Assembly (NCBI GenBank): GCA_035470525.1
Contig: DATIQT010000105.1
Coordinates: forward strand, 1 to 36,777
DNA: 36,777 nucleotides
Direction of reading: 5' to 3'
From: CALXSC01 sp035470525
GTDB taxonomy: Bacteria > Pseudomonadota > Alphaproteobacteria > Rickettsiales > UBA1997
The notes beneath the pieces are model-generated. The model did not search any database. It had not been told where the DNA came from and saw nothing but the letters and a program-made list of their open reading frames with translations. The position numbers and the translations under genes are program-made. Positions 8,786-15,724 of this stretch are shown one piece after another (position 1 is the stretch's first letter; every line of letters starts with the position of its first letter).

Positions 8786-9808
8786 ATGAAAAAGAAAGCG
8801 TTAATTACTGGGGTTATGGGACAAGACGGATCGTATTTGTCTAAATTATTACTGGAAAAAGGTTATAAAGTTTATGGAGCTACAAGAAGAAATGGCTCTA
8901 ATAGTGATTGGAGACATAAAGATCTTGGTATAAGTGGTGAAGTTGAAATTATTGATTTTGAGCTTCTAGAACAAACAAATATTCAAAGAGTTATTTCTAA
9001 ATTACAACCAGATGAGGTTTATAATTTAGCCGCACAATCATTTGTTGCGGCATCTTTTGAACAGCCAGTTTATACTGGTTTAGTTGATGGTATAGCTATT
9101 TTGTATATATTAGAAGCTATCAGACAAGTAAATCCAAAAATTAAGTTTTATCAAGCTTCAACAAGTGAAATGTTTGGAAAAGTTCAAGAGGTTCCACAAA
9201 GAGAAAGTACTCCATTCTATCCAAGAAGTCCTTATGGTGTTGCAAAATTATATGCACATTGGATAAATAAAAACTACAGAGAAAGCTATGATATGTTCTG
9301 TTGCAATGGTATTTTATTTAACCATGAAAGTCCTTTAAGAGGAGCTGAATTTGTCACAAGAAAAATTACTATGGCTTTAGCTAACATAAAATTAGGTAAT
9401 CAAGAATTTTTAGAACTTGGCAATATGGATAGTAAAAGAGATTGGGGATTTGCTGGAGATTATGTTGAAGGTATGTATTTAATGATGCAGCAAGAAAAAC
9501 CTGATGATTATGTTTTAGGAACTAATAAAACTAATACAATAAGATATTTTGTTGAGGTCGCAGGAAAAGAACTAGGTTTTGACATTGAATGGAAAGGTCA
9601 AGCTGAAAATGAGATTGGTGTAGATAAAAAAACAGGAAAAACTATAGTAAAAGTAAATCCAAAATTTTATAGACCTTGTGAAGTTGACTTGTTAATTGGA
9701 AATCCAGAAAAAGCGGAAAAAGTTTTAGGTTGGAAACCAAAAGTTCAAGTAGACGAATTAGCGAAAATGATGGTTGAGGCGGATTATAATAGAATAAGTA
9801 AAAATTAA
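8786..9808 (+). CDS. gmd: GDP-mannose 4,6-dehydratase
   Basis: Gmd converts GDP-mannose to GDP-4-keto-6-deoxymannose, the branch point to GDP-fucose, GDP-rhamnose and GDP-perosamine. The 340-residue extended SDR has the NAD(P) motif GVMGQDGSYL at 9-18 and the active-site residues Thr126, Glu128, Tyr150 and Lys154 in ASTSEMFG and YGVAK. Other family features are RRNGSNSDW near 34-42, LFNHESPLRG and RDWGFAGDYV. It directly uses the product of manC, two genes upstream. The cupin gene begins one base after its stop codon. Confidence 0.96.
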   Translation: MKKKALITGVMGQDGSYLSKLLLEKGYKVYGATRRNGSNSDWRHKDLGISGEVEIIDFELLEQTNIQRVISKLQPDEVYNLAAQSFVAASFEQPVYTGLVDGIAILYILEAIRQVNPKIKFYQASTSEMFGKVQEVPQRESTPFYPRSPYGVAKLYAHWINKNYRESYDMFCCNGILFNHESPLRGAEFVTRKITMALANIKLGNQEFLELGNMDSKRDWGFAGDYVEGMYLMMQQEKPDDYVLGTNKTNTIRYFVEVAGKELGFDIEWKGQAENEIGVDKKTGKTIVKVNPKFYRPCEVDLLIGNPEKAEKVLGWKPKVQVDELAKMMVEADYNRISKN

Positions 9809-9809
9809 T

Positions 9810-10163
9810 ATGATAGAATACATAAAAGTCGATTTTGATTTTGCAGATGAAAGAGGCTCTCTGACTCAACTATGTCATGATGGTTGGAAACAAATTAATT
9901 ATCTTTCTACAAAGGCAGGTGTTTTTAGAGGGGGACATTATCACAAGCTAAATAAAGAAGCTTTTTATGTTGTAGATGGTGAATTTGTTTTAACTACAGA
10001 ATTAGATGGAAAAAAAGAAGTTTATAATATTAAAAAAGGTGATTTCTTTATTGTAAAGCCAAATGTAATGCATTCTATGGATTTTAAGAAGGATACAACA
10101 ATGATTGCCTTATATGATTTTGGTGTTGAAAAAGATGGTATAAAAGATATTTATAATACTTAA
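9810..10163 (+). CDS. Cupin (WxcM/FdtA-like) putative sugar isomerase or epimerase
   Basis: This 117-residue single-domain cupin carries the motif FRGGHYHK at 39-46 and a second half with GDFFIVKPNVMHSM. It resembles WxcM-like/FdtA-type proteins, which isomerise 4-keto-6-deoxy nucleotide sugars to 3-keto forms. A related possibility is a non-catalytic or epimerase cupin of the RmlC superfamily. Its place directly between gmd and an SDR reductase suggests it acts on the GDP-4-keto-6-deoxymannose made upstream. That substrate assignment is inference; the experimentally known FdtA-type enzymes use dTDP sugars. Confidence 0.7.
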   Translation: MIEYIKVDFDFADERGSLTQLCHDGWKQINYLSTKAGVFRGGHYHKLNKEAFYVVDGEFVLTTELDGKKEVYNIKKGDFFIVKPNVMHSMDFKKDTTMIALYDFGVEKDGIKDIYNT

Positions 10164-10171
10164 GGAGTTTT

Positions 10172-11056
10172 ATGTTTTTAATAGTTGGTGCTAATGGTTT
10201 TTTGGGTAATTATTTTTTAAAGAATATATTGGAAAAAACAGATGATAATATATTAGCAACCGATATTAATTTGCAGGATAACTATCAAGATAAAAGAATA
10301 AATTGGGTAAGTTGTGATATTACTAAGATTGAGGATTTGCAGAATATCAATAATCTAACAAAAAACGAGAAAGATTTAAAAGTTATATTTTTATCCGCAT
10401 ATCATAAACCTGACTTAGTTTTACAAAATCCAAAAATTGCTTGGAATGTTAATGTTATAGCATTAGCAAACTTTTTAAATATTATGGACAATATAAAAGT
10501 TATGTATTACCCATCAACTGAAGTTGTTTATGGTGAAGGTATAGAGGGACATAAGTTTAATGAAGAAGATAAACTAAATCCAATAAATAAATACGGAGAA
10601 CATAAGACTATTGCAGAAAGAATGGTTAATGTTGCAGGATTTAATGTTGTTAGATTTCCAGTTTTAATGGGAGCAAGTTTGATTCCGAATAAAAAACATT
10701 TTTATGATGAGATTGTAGAAACAGTAAAAGCTGGTAACACTACGGAAATGTTTGAAGATAGCTTTAGATCATTTATTGATTTTGATACAGTTGCAAAAGT
10801 AGTTCTTGAATTAATTAATAATCCAGAAGCACAAAAATATAAAATAGTAAATATTGCGGGCGACGAAGCTTTATCTAAGTATGAATTAGGAGTTAGGATT
10901 GCCGAAAAGCACAATTTAGATAAAAGCAAAATTATTCCAATTTCTATGGATAAGGATAAAAAAATATTTACAGCTAAGAGATCAAAAGAAACTTTATTAG
11001 ATAATAGTTTGGTAAAGAAAATTTTGGGTTTAAAGGAATTAAAAATAAAAATATAA
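10172..11056 (+). CDS. NAD(P)-dependent nucleotide-sugar epimerase/reductase (extended SDR)
   Basis: This 294-residue SDR has the glycine motif GANGFLG at 6-12 and the active-site set Ser115/Thr116 (YPSTEVVYGEG), Tyr141 and Lys145 (YGEHK). A good Shine-Dalgarno (AAGGAG) lies just before its ATG. The family includes RMD and RmlD reductases and GDP-fucose synthase. With manC and gmd upstream, a 4-keto reductase giving a GDP-6-deoxyhexose is the likely role, but the sequence alone does not tell rhamnose, fucose or talose. The variant GANG in place of TGxxG is seen in RmlD-like members. Confidence 0.82.
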   Translation: MFLIVGANGFLGNYFLKNILEKTDDNILATDINLQDNYQDKRINWVSCDITKIEDLQNINNLTKNEKDLKVIFLSAYHKPDLVLQNPKIAWNVNVIALANFLNIMDNIKVMYYPSTEVVYGEGIEGHKFNEEDKLNPINKYGEHKTIAERMVNVAGFNVVRFPVLMGASLIPNKKHFYDEIVETVKAGNTTEMFEDSFRSFIDFDTVAKVVLELINNPEAQKYKIVNIAGDEALSKYELGVRIAEKHNLDKSKIIPISMDKDKKIFTAKRSKETLLDNSLVKKILGLKELKIKI

Positions 11057-11063
11057 GGAAAAT

Positions 11064-12302
11064 ATGAAAATAGGTATAGTAAGTTCTTATGATGATTTAT
11101 GTGGAAATGCTTCTTACACAAAATCATTAGAAAGTGAGTTTAAAAGAAGAGGAAATGAAGTTAAAGTCTTTGATTTAGTTTCTTATATTTTTAATACTAG
11201 AGAACCTGTATTCAAACATAAAGCAAAAGAATTAATAGAAAGTTTTGCTAAAGAGATTGAGAATTTAGATTATGTAAACTTGCAATTTGAGGCTGTTTTA
11301 TATGCCCCAAAACCTAAACTATGTTTAAAAAGAGTGATGAGACTTTTAAATAGTTGTAAAGATGGACAGTTTTCCATTACTTTTCATAGGTTAGATTATA
11401 CTACAAATTATTATTGTTCGAGTTTAAATGTTGTTAATGATTCTAATCAGGTTTTAAAAATTAAAAAGAAAAAATCTTTTTCTAAAGCTATAAAATATAT
11501 AAAAAAATTTTTTAGTAAAAAAATAGATGATACAGATGTTGTAAATAAAATTATAGAAAGAACAATTGAAAAAAATGGTTTAATGATTGTTCACACAGAA
11601 AGGGAAAAAAATTACATATTGGGAAATTTTCCAAAGGCTAATATTGTAGCTCATCCTCTTACAATCAATAGAGAAGAAGATATTAAATTAATAGAAAAAA
11701 ATATAAAAAGTAATGATATTTTTTCTAAAAAACACAAAAATATTAAAAGTATAGGTATGTTTGGTTTTTTAAGCCCTTATAAAGATTTTGAAACAGCTAT
11801 AACATCTTTGAAATATTTACCTGAAGAATATAATTTGTATATATTTGGCGGACAACACCCTTTGTCTTTTAAAAAGGAAAATTGTGGAAGTTCTTATACA
11901 AATTCATTGGTTAGAATGGTAAATAAACTTAATTTAATTGACAGAGTTCATTTTATGGGTGCTCAAGAAACAGATGAAAAAATGTTGAAAGCTATGGTGG
12001 CTTGTGATTATGTAGTTGTTCCATATTTAGAATGTGGACAAAGTGGTTCAGCTGTTGCTTCAATGGCAATAGAAGCTAATCAAAATACATTCTTATCAAG
12101 AAATTTATGTTTTAACGAGTTAAAGAAATATACTGGTGAATCTTTTTTTGCTTTTGATATGGGAAATGCATTTGAACTTGCTGAAAAGATTCAAACTTTG
12201 CCAGATAAAGAAGAAATCTACAAAAATAGACAAAAGTTTTTTGAAAAATATAATATACAGACAAATATAGATGCTTATTTATCTGTACTTGGTAAAGAAT
12301 AG
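11064..12302 (+). CDS. GT4-like glycosyltransferase
   Basis: This 412-residue GT-B type transferase is the last gene of the sugar operon, with AAGGA as ribosome binding site. The N-terminus MKIGIVSSYDDLCGNASYTK is a typical acceptor-domain start. The donor half has GMFGFLSPYKDFETAI, the IFGGQHP strand, and ECGQSGSAVASMAIEAN in the position of the usual E-x7-E region. A lysine-rich insertion (about 130-160) is unusual. It probably adds one residue to the same glycan as the GT at 7450. It converges with the DUF2793 gene, with only 11 bases between the stop codons and no visible terminator. Confidence 0.82.
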   Translation: MKIGIVSSYDDLCGNASYTKSLESEFKRRGNEVKVFDLVSYIFNTREPVFKHKAKELIESFAKEIENLDYVNLQFEAVLYAPKPKLCLKRVMRLLNSCKDGQFSITFHRLDYTTNYYCSSLNVVNDSNQVLKIKKKKSFSKAIKYIKKFFSKKIDDTDVVNKIIERTIEKNGLMIVHTEREKNYILGNFPKANIVAHPLTINREEDIKLIEKNIKSNDIFSKKHKNIKSIGMFGFLSPYKDFETAITSLKYLPEEYNLYIFGGQHPLSFKKENCGSSYTNSLVRMVNKLNLIDRVHFMGAQETDEKMLKAMVACDYVVVPYLECGQSGSAVASMAIEANQNTFLSRNLCFNELKKYTGESFFAFDMGNAFELAEKIQTLPDKEEIYKNRQKFFEKYNIQTNIDAYLSVLGKE

Positions 12303-12313
12303 TTTGATTGGAT

Positions 12314-13444
12314 TTATTTAATTTTTCTATATCCGCTAACATATAGTATTGTATCTACATTCAAAGCATTTGTTGCTATTATATAGTTTATATATCTACC
12401 ACTACCAACTGGAACTACTATTGTATTAGCTGTTGTTCCTGTTCCTAAATAACACCAAGCTATCAACATACCTGTTGTTATTATATCTGAAGATATCGAA
12501 ACTTTTGAAGCAACATTTGCATTTGCTGTATATCCTCTCCAGCTTAATATAATCTCATAGTTATTACTGTCGCTTGGTAAATAAGAAGATAAATCAATCT
12601 GATGTGTGCTGACACTTGTTGCTGTTGATAATGAAGAATAAGAATCAACCCAACTTCCTAAATCGCTTCCTCCAATACTACTTCCATTATTTGTAATAGT
12701 ACCTTTGAAATCAATATCACCATTAGTATTATCAACTACAAAGCTTTCATTCCAAGTAGAGCCATCACTTGACACTTTTAACGTAAAATCATCATCTCCG
12801 ACTAATCCAAATTCAGCTCTTCCGCTATAATTAGTTTGAAATAAATGGCTTGCTGTATCTGTTAATGATGCTTTATTAACTTTTACTTGACTGTCATCTG
12901 TTGCGTTATCAAAAAGAATTGCATCACTTTTTACACTTAATTTATTTGTACTATCAGCTGTAGCATTTACTCCAACTAAAGATAAATTTTGTATTTCCTT
13001 TGTATTAACAAAATTTGTTCCATCATGTTGTAATAAATCATATTGACTTGCTGAAGTAATTGAAACATCTGATAAATCATCTAAATCTTCTACTGTATTT
13101 GAGATTGTTTCTAAAGTTTGTTCCCATTCACTACCATTATAAGTATAAAGACAATCTTCATCATTAACCCAAAATGTTGCACCTTCTCTAGGTTCAATAA
13201 ATCTCCAACCATTATCATAAAATGCTAAATTTCCATCTTCATCAGCCCAATCATCTGTTGCTGAACTTCCTACAATATATAAATCATTTGAATTTGGACT
13301 TGTTGGTGGTGTTGTTAAATCTTTATCAATAATACCATTTTGTAAAATGTTATCGATTATGGTAATAGCTTCATTGTGAGTCACTTCTTTTTGTGATTGA
13401 TTTGAGACTAAAAGTGGTAGATTTAAATTTGTAGTATTTTCCAT
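12314..13444 (-). CDS. DUF2793 protein (phage/GTA fibre- or head-spike-like)
   Basis: The N-terminal 115 residues match the DUF2793 pattern known from alphaproteobacterial phages and from head-spike proteins of the Rhodobacter gene transfer agent: TTNLNLPLLVSNQSQKEVTH at 4-23, then TPPTSPNSNDLYIVG and FIEPREGATFWV. The block 157-230 keeps the other conserved part (GVNATADSTNKLSV, VKVNKASLTDTASHLFQT, SGRAEFGLVGDDDF). The last 130 residues are serine/threonine-rich and not recognised, as expected for a variable receptor- or glycan-binding tip. The ATG at 13444 is preferred over TTG at 13450. It lies next to the surface-sugar operon, with no other phage genes nearby. Whether it is used in particles or is a relic is unknown. 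Confidence 0.82.
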   Translation of the reverse strand: MENTTNLNLPLLVSNQSQKEVTHNEAITIIDNILQNGIIDKDLTTPPTSPNSNDLYIVGSSATDDWADEDGNLAFYDNGWRFIEPREGATFWVNDEDCLYTYNGSEWEQTLETISNTVEDLDDLSDVSITSASQYDLLQHDGTNFVNTKEIQNLSLVGVNATADSTNKLSVKSDAILFDNATDDSQVKVNKASLTDTASHLFQTNYSGRAEFGLVGDDDFTLKVSSDGSTWNESFVVDNTNGDIDFKGTITNNGSSIGGSDLGSWVDSYSSLSTATSVSTHQIDLSSYLPSDSNNYEIILSWRGYTANANVASKVSISSDIITTGMLIAWCYLGTGTTANTIVVPVGSGRYINYIIATNALNVDTILYVSGYRKIK

Positions 13445-13548
13445 AAACAAAGAAAGTTTTTTCTTTATTTATTTATAGGTTTTTCATTGTGGGAAGTATA
13501 TAATTAAACAATCTATAACTAAACCTCTCGCATAAATATTTTCTTTAT

Positions 13549-13588
13549 TAGACCTCCTGCAAATAAAATTTTATTTGCAGGAGGTCTA
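13549..13588. repeat. Perfect 40-bp palindrome
   Basis: Two 20-base arms with no spacer: TAGACCTCCTGCAAATAAAA and its exact complement. The first 23 bases occur again, unpaired with a right arm, at 36639-36661. Together with the elements at 13617-13756 and 13841-13967 it fills a 527-base stretch (13445-13971) in which no gene is seen. Confidence 0.8.
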
Positions 13589-13616
13589 TTAACGATGAGT
13601 TGGAAGTACAGAAAAG

Positions 13617-13756
13617 TTGGAGAGTTGAATTAATTTGCGATCAGAAGAATTTATTGAGTATCTAACTTTTGAAGTTGATAATTAACAGTTTGTAATAATA
13701 ACATTTTAATATGAACTGTAACTACTAATTTTAATAAGTTCTAATCAACTCTCCAA
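13617..13756. repeat. Inverted repeat pair, 12-bp arms
   Basis: TTGGAGAGTTGA at 13617-13628 is exactly complementary to 13745-13756, enclosing about 116 bases of AT-rich DNA with a smaller CAGTT/AACTG pairing inside. It could be a small non-autonomous element or an RNA fold. No ORF or known motif is visible. Confidence 0.5.
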
Positions 13757-13840
13757 GGTTGAGCATAATAAAAAGATTTTAAAATATCAAACTATTTTTT
13801 CTTATTGTGGTTTTAAATCTACAAACCAAAACAACAAGAA

Positions 13841-13967
13841 GTGCAGGAAGGGGTTTGTAACCCCTTCCTCATCGTTCAGAATAACTTACCTTTGCCACTA
13901 TTACTATAATTTTATTAATCACTTTATTTTGAACGATAGGGAATGGATTACAAATCCATTACCGCAA
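13841..13967. repeat. Two inverted copies of one hairpin repeat
   Basis: Copy 1 has an 11-bp stem (13845-13855 with 13859-13869) around TGT, followed by ATCGTTCA at 13871-13878. Copy 2, on the opposite strand, has an 8-bp stem (13942-13949 with 13953-13960) and the same ATCGTTCA box at 13937-13930. The stems differ in sequence (AGGAAGGGG in one, TAATGG in the other) but both remain paired, and the loop TTTGTAA and the ATCGTTCA box are kept. The whole unit is about 125 bases with inverted ends. Confidence 0.65.
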
Positions 13968-13971
13968 AAAA

Positions 13972-14277
13972 CTATTTATCATCAGTTTTCTTCAAGCCTT
14001 GAAGAAATTTCAAACTTTCCTTAAGATATTCAATATTTTTATCCAATTGCCTAGAATTTAACATTATATTATTATCAAAAATATTTATATTAAAAGAATA
14101 TAATATTTTATACAAACTATATCCATTACAACCATGTTTACCATTTTGTAACAGAGAAATTTTACTCAAATCCATATCACTTATATCTGCCAATTTTTCA
14201 TTTGTTAAATTCAAATTTTTTCTTTTCATTTTTATAAAATTAGCCAATTGTGTATAAAACTCCTCTTCCGTTAACAT
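13972..14277 (-). CDS. Small XRE-family regulator
   Basis: This is a 101-residue protein with an HTH domain at about residues 8-65. It shows LANFIKMKRKNLNLTNEKLA as the first helices, ADISDMDLSKISLLQNGKHG in the recognition region and SLYKILYSFNINI after it. The C-terminal 30 residues are helical and charged. It is divergent from the outer-membrane protein gene at 14384, and the 106-base gap holds two ATTGT-N6-ACAAT sites, so control of that gene and of itself is likely. It is not closely similar to the XRE protein at 4420 beyond the fold. Confidence 0.75.
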   Translation of the reverse strand: MLTEEEFYTQLANFIKMKRKNLNLTNEKLADISDMDLSKISLLQNGKHGCNGYSLYKILYSFNINIFDNNIMLNSRQLDKNIEYLKESLKFLQGLKKTDDK

Positions 14278-14324
14278 ATTTTTATCAATATAAATATTTT
14301 ATTACACATTTAATATATTTTTTA

Positions 14325-14376
14325 TTGCTTTTTTATAATTGTCATTTTACAATATATTTTATTGTCAATTAACAAT
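14325..14376 (+). promoter_or_regulatory. Promoter with two inverted-repeat operators
   Basis: TTGCTT (14325-14330), a 17-base spacer and TACAAT (14348-14353) form a promoter facing the outer-membrane protein gene. ATTGT-N6-ACAAT occurs at 14338-14353, covering the -10 box, and again at 14361-14376, near the expected transcript start. Repression by the divergent XRE protein is the natural inference. Confidence 0.55.
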
Positions 14377-14383
14377 TATTATT

Positions 14384-15040
14384 ATGAAAAAAATTATTTC
14401 CTTATCAACAGCATTAATACCATTGATTATTATTAACTCAGCAAATGCTTCAAACTATGAAAATAAAATATTTATAGGTGCTTCTATTGATAGAATATCC
14501 GTAGACTCAACTTTTAAAGAAGATGGAGTAAAAACTGATGATGGTGGCAAAAAATCATCTATTAGCGGCTCTATTAATACAGGCTATAAAATGTATTTCT
14601 TAGAACAAAACAATGGAAGTTTTTTTATAACACCAGAATTAAGTTTTAATTTTGCATCTTTAACAAAAAAGCACAGTTTTTACGAATCTGCCAACGATAA
14701 CGGCAATAGCAAATATAATGTAAAACCAATGCTTGCATTAGATTTAAATTTTGGTTATGAATTTATCCAAAAACATTCAATTTTAGCCGGAGTTGGTTTA
14801 CAATATGCTAAATACGATTATAAATACAATGGTTATTACTACGGAGATGATGAAAGTTCACAAAAAGATGGTTATAAATTAGGTTACAGAACACTAATAG
14901 GATATGAATATAATTTAACTGATTCAATATCTTTAAATGCCAAATTTTCATACTCTTATATAGAACCAAAACTATCTTCCGGTGTTAAAGTTGAAACAGA
15001 CATAATTAATTATAGTATTGGAGCTAAATATAACTTTTAA
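14384..15040 (+). CDS. Outer-membrane beta-barrel protein (surface antigen-like)
   Basis: This 218-residue protein has a clear signal peptide (MKKIISLSTALIPLIIINSA, cut after NANA-type residues near 22). Alternating hydrophobic strands and glycine/tyrosine-rich turns follow, ending in YSIGAKYNF with a terminal aromatic, as in OmpA/Omp25-like porin-fold barrels of about eight strands. An upstream in-frame ATG at 14339 is rejected because it would put 15 residues before the signal peptide and overlap the promoter. It is divergent from an XRE regulator, with operator-like sites between them. Such proteins are surface-exposed; a specific role cannot be inferred. Confidence 0.85.
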   Translation: MKKIISLSTALIPLIIINSANASNYENKIFIGASIDRISVDSTFKEDGVKTDDGGKKSSISGSINTGYKMYFLEQNNGSFFITPELSFNFASLTKKHSFYESANDNGNSKYNVKPMLALDLNFGYEFIQKHSILAGVGLQYAKYDYKYNGYYYGDDESSQKDGYKLGYRTLIGYEYNLTDSISLNAKFSYSYIEPKLSSGVKVETDIINYSIGAKYNF

Positions 15041-15066
15041 TAAAATTAATATTATTTCTTTTTCCT

Positions 15067-15097
15067 GTAGTGTTGGGTCTCCGAACCCAACACCACA
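15067..15097. repeat. TGTTGGGT-CTCCGA hairpin repeat, copy A
   Basis: The arms GTGTTGGGT and ACCCAACAC enclose the loop CTCCGA, extended by TGT/ACA outside one mismatch. It lies between the 3' ends of the outer-membrane protein gene and the small ORF on the minus strand, where it could help end transcription in both directions. Copy B is at 18729-18757 and a half copy at 33052-33069. Confidence 0.7.
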
Positions 15098-15102
15098 AAA
15101 CC

Positions 15103-15396
15103 TCACTTAATCCTTTCAATCAAACCACTCAACCTCTCAAACTTCCTCTTACCATCATACTTACACTTACCAGTTTTCACCACAAAATTAATCACACCCT
15201 TCAAACCAATAAAATCATCCCTAACCTTAACACGATGCTTCAAATAATAAAACACAATCTCCTTCATCGGCTCCACAAGATCATCATTAACAATCTTATT
15301 CACCTCCAACTTTCTACTACACTCCCTATTCTTTTCAGAAACACAAAGTTCTTCCAACAATTTATTTTTCATCAGTTCATTCATTTTTTCCCTCAT
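15103..15396 (-). CDS. Small hypothetical protein downstream of a structured leader RNA
   Basis: This is a 97-residue, strongly charged, helical protein (MREKMNELMKNKLLEELCVS at the start, KRKFERLSGLIERIK at the end). It has two Cys near residues 18-26 and one near 77. It is not recognised. The first ATG (15396) comes straight after the terminator T-run of the RNA at 15408-15602. A second ATG at 15384 has AGGG in front of it and is a good alternative start (93 residues). Its coding strand is rich in G and T (AAG, TTG, GTG codons), unlike most neighbours. The opposite strand also has an open frame, but with an implausible His/Thr/Leu-rich product. Synthesis would need read-through of the terminator or a promoter not seen. 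Confidence 0.5.
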   Translation of the reverse strand: MREKMNELMKNKLLEELCVSEKNRECSRKLEVNKIVNDDLVEPMKEIVFYYLKHRVKVRDDFIGLKGVINFVVKTGKCKYDGKRKFERLSGLIERIK

Positions 15397-15407
15397 TTTT
15401 TAACAAT

Positions 15408-15431
15408 AAAAAACGCACTTAAAAAAGTGCG
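15408..15431 (-). terminator. Intrinsic terminator of the structured RNA
   Basis: Minus strand: CGCACTT, loop TTTT, AAGTGCG, then TTTTTT. The stem is 7 bp. The first bases of the stem are shared with a competing helix (15429-15435 with 15503-15509). Confidence 0.75.
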
Positions 15432-15602
15432 GAGGTTAAACTAACTGACTCGATCAGCTCTTACAGCCTTTTGAATTGCAAGCAATCCATTATAACCGCA
15501 AGCCTCCGCTATATTTATTTTCATAAATACAAAAGAAGCCTGCGAACTAAATATTAAATCGAGTTTCGGTAGTTTACACCGTCAACTTCGCCCGTAGGCG
15601 AT
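15408..15602 (-). ncRNA. Unidentified structured RNA or leader
   Basis: About 195 bases between a promoter and an intrinsic terminator. It opens with a 5-bp hairpin closed by the stable UACG tetraloop (15601-15588). A long-range stem pairs 15580-15570 (GGU and AAACUA) and 15564-15558 (ACUCGAU) with 15454-15448 and 15443-15434. Inside are GUAUUUAU-GAAA-AUAAAUAU (15530-15511), CGCAGGC paired with GCUUGCG, and a GAUUG-CUUG-CAAUU hairpin. GCGGAGG (15509-15503) can instead pair with CCUCCGC (15435-15429), whose end belongs to the terminator stem. A 27-codon ATG-to-TAG frame (15524-15441) overlaps the fold. It does not fit tmRNA, RNase P RNA, SRP RNA or a riboswitch that I recognise. It could be a stand-alone sRNA or an attenuator for the ORF at 15396. 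Confidence 0.6.
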
Positions 15603-15606
15603 TATG

Positions 15607-15634
15607 ATGTTATAAGAGGGAAATTATTTTGCAA
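15607..15634 (-). promoter_or_regulatory. Promoter of the structured RNA
   Basis: Minus strand: TTGCAA (15634-15629), a 16-base spacer and TAACAT (15612-15607), which overlaps TATAAC. The UACG hairpin begins about 6 bases after the -10 box, so the RNA would start at or just before it. Confidence 0.5.
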
Positions 15635-15724
15635 GAGAATAAAATTATTTAAATATTTTAAAACTCTTTACATTTTAAAAATAAAATATAGTATGCCGTT
15701 CATTGATAATTAATAATTTAAAAT

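Noticed and set aside
13541..13967. CRISPR array
   Set aside because: The repeats are palindromes of different sequence and irregular spacing, with no spacer-repeat periodicity and no cas genes.
12314..15097. A prophage around the DUF2793 gene
   Set aside because: No integrase, terminase, portal, capsid or lysis genes are nearby; only single phage-type genes are seen.
15070..15444. 124-residue open frame on the plus strand
   Set aside because: It runs through a hairpin repeat and the terminator, and its His/Thr/Leu-rich product is a typical shadow of the minus-strand ORF.
15408..15602. Identification of the structured RNA as tmRNA, RNase P RNA or SRP RNA
   Set aside because: No tRNA-like domain with CCA, no tag ending in a hydrophobic Ala-Ala motif, and none of the conserved RNase P or SRP blocks.
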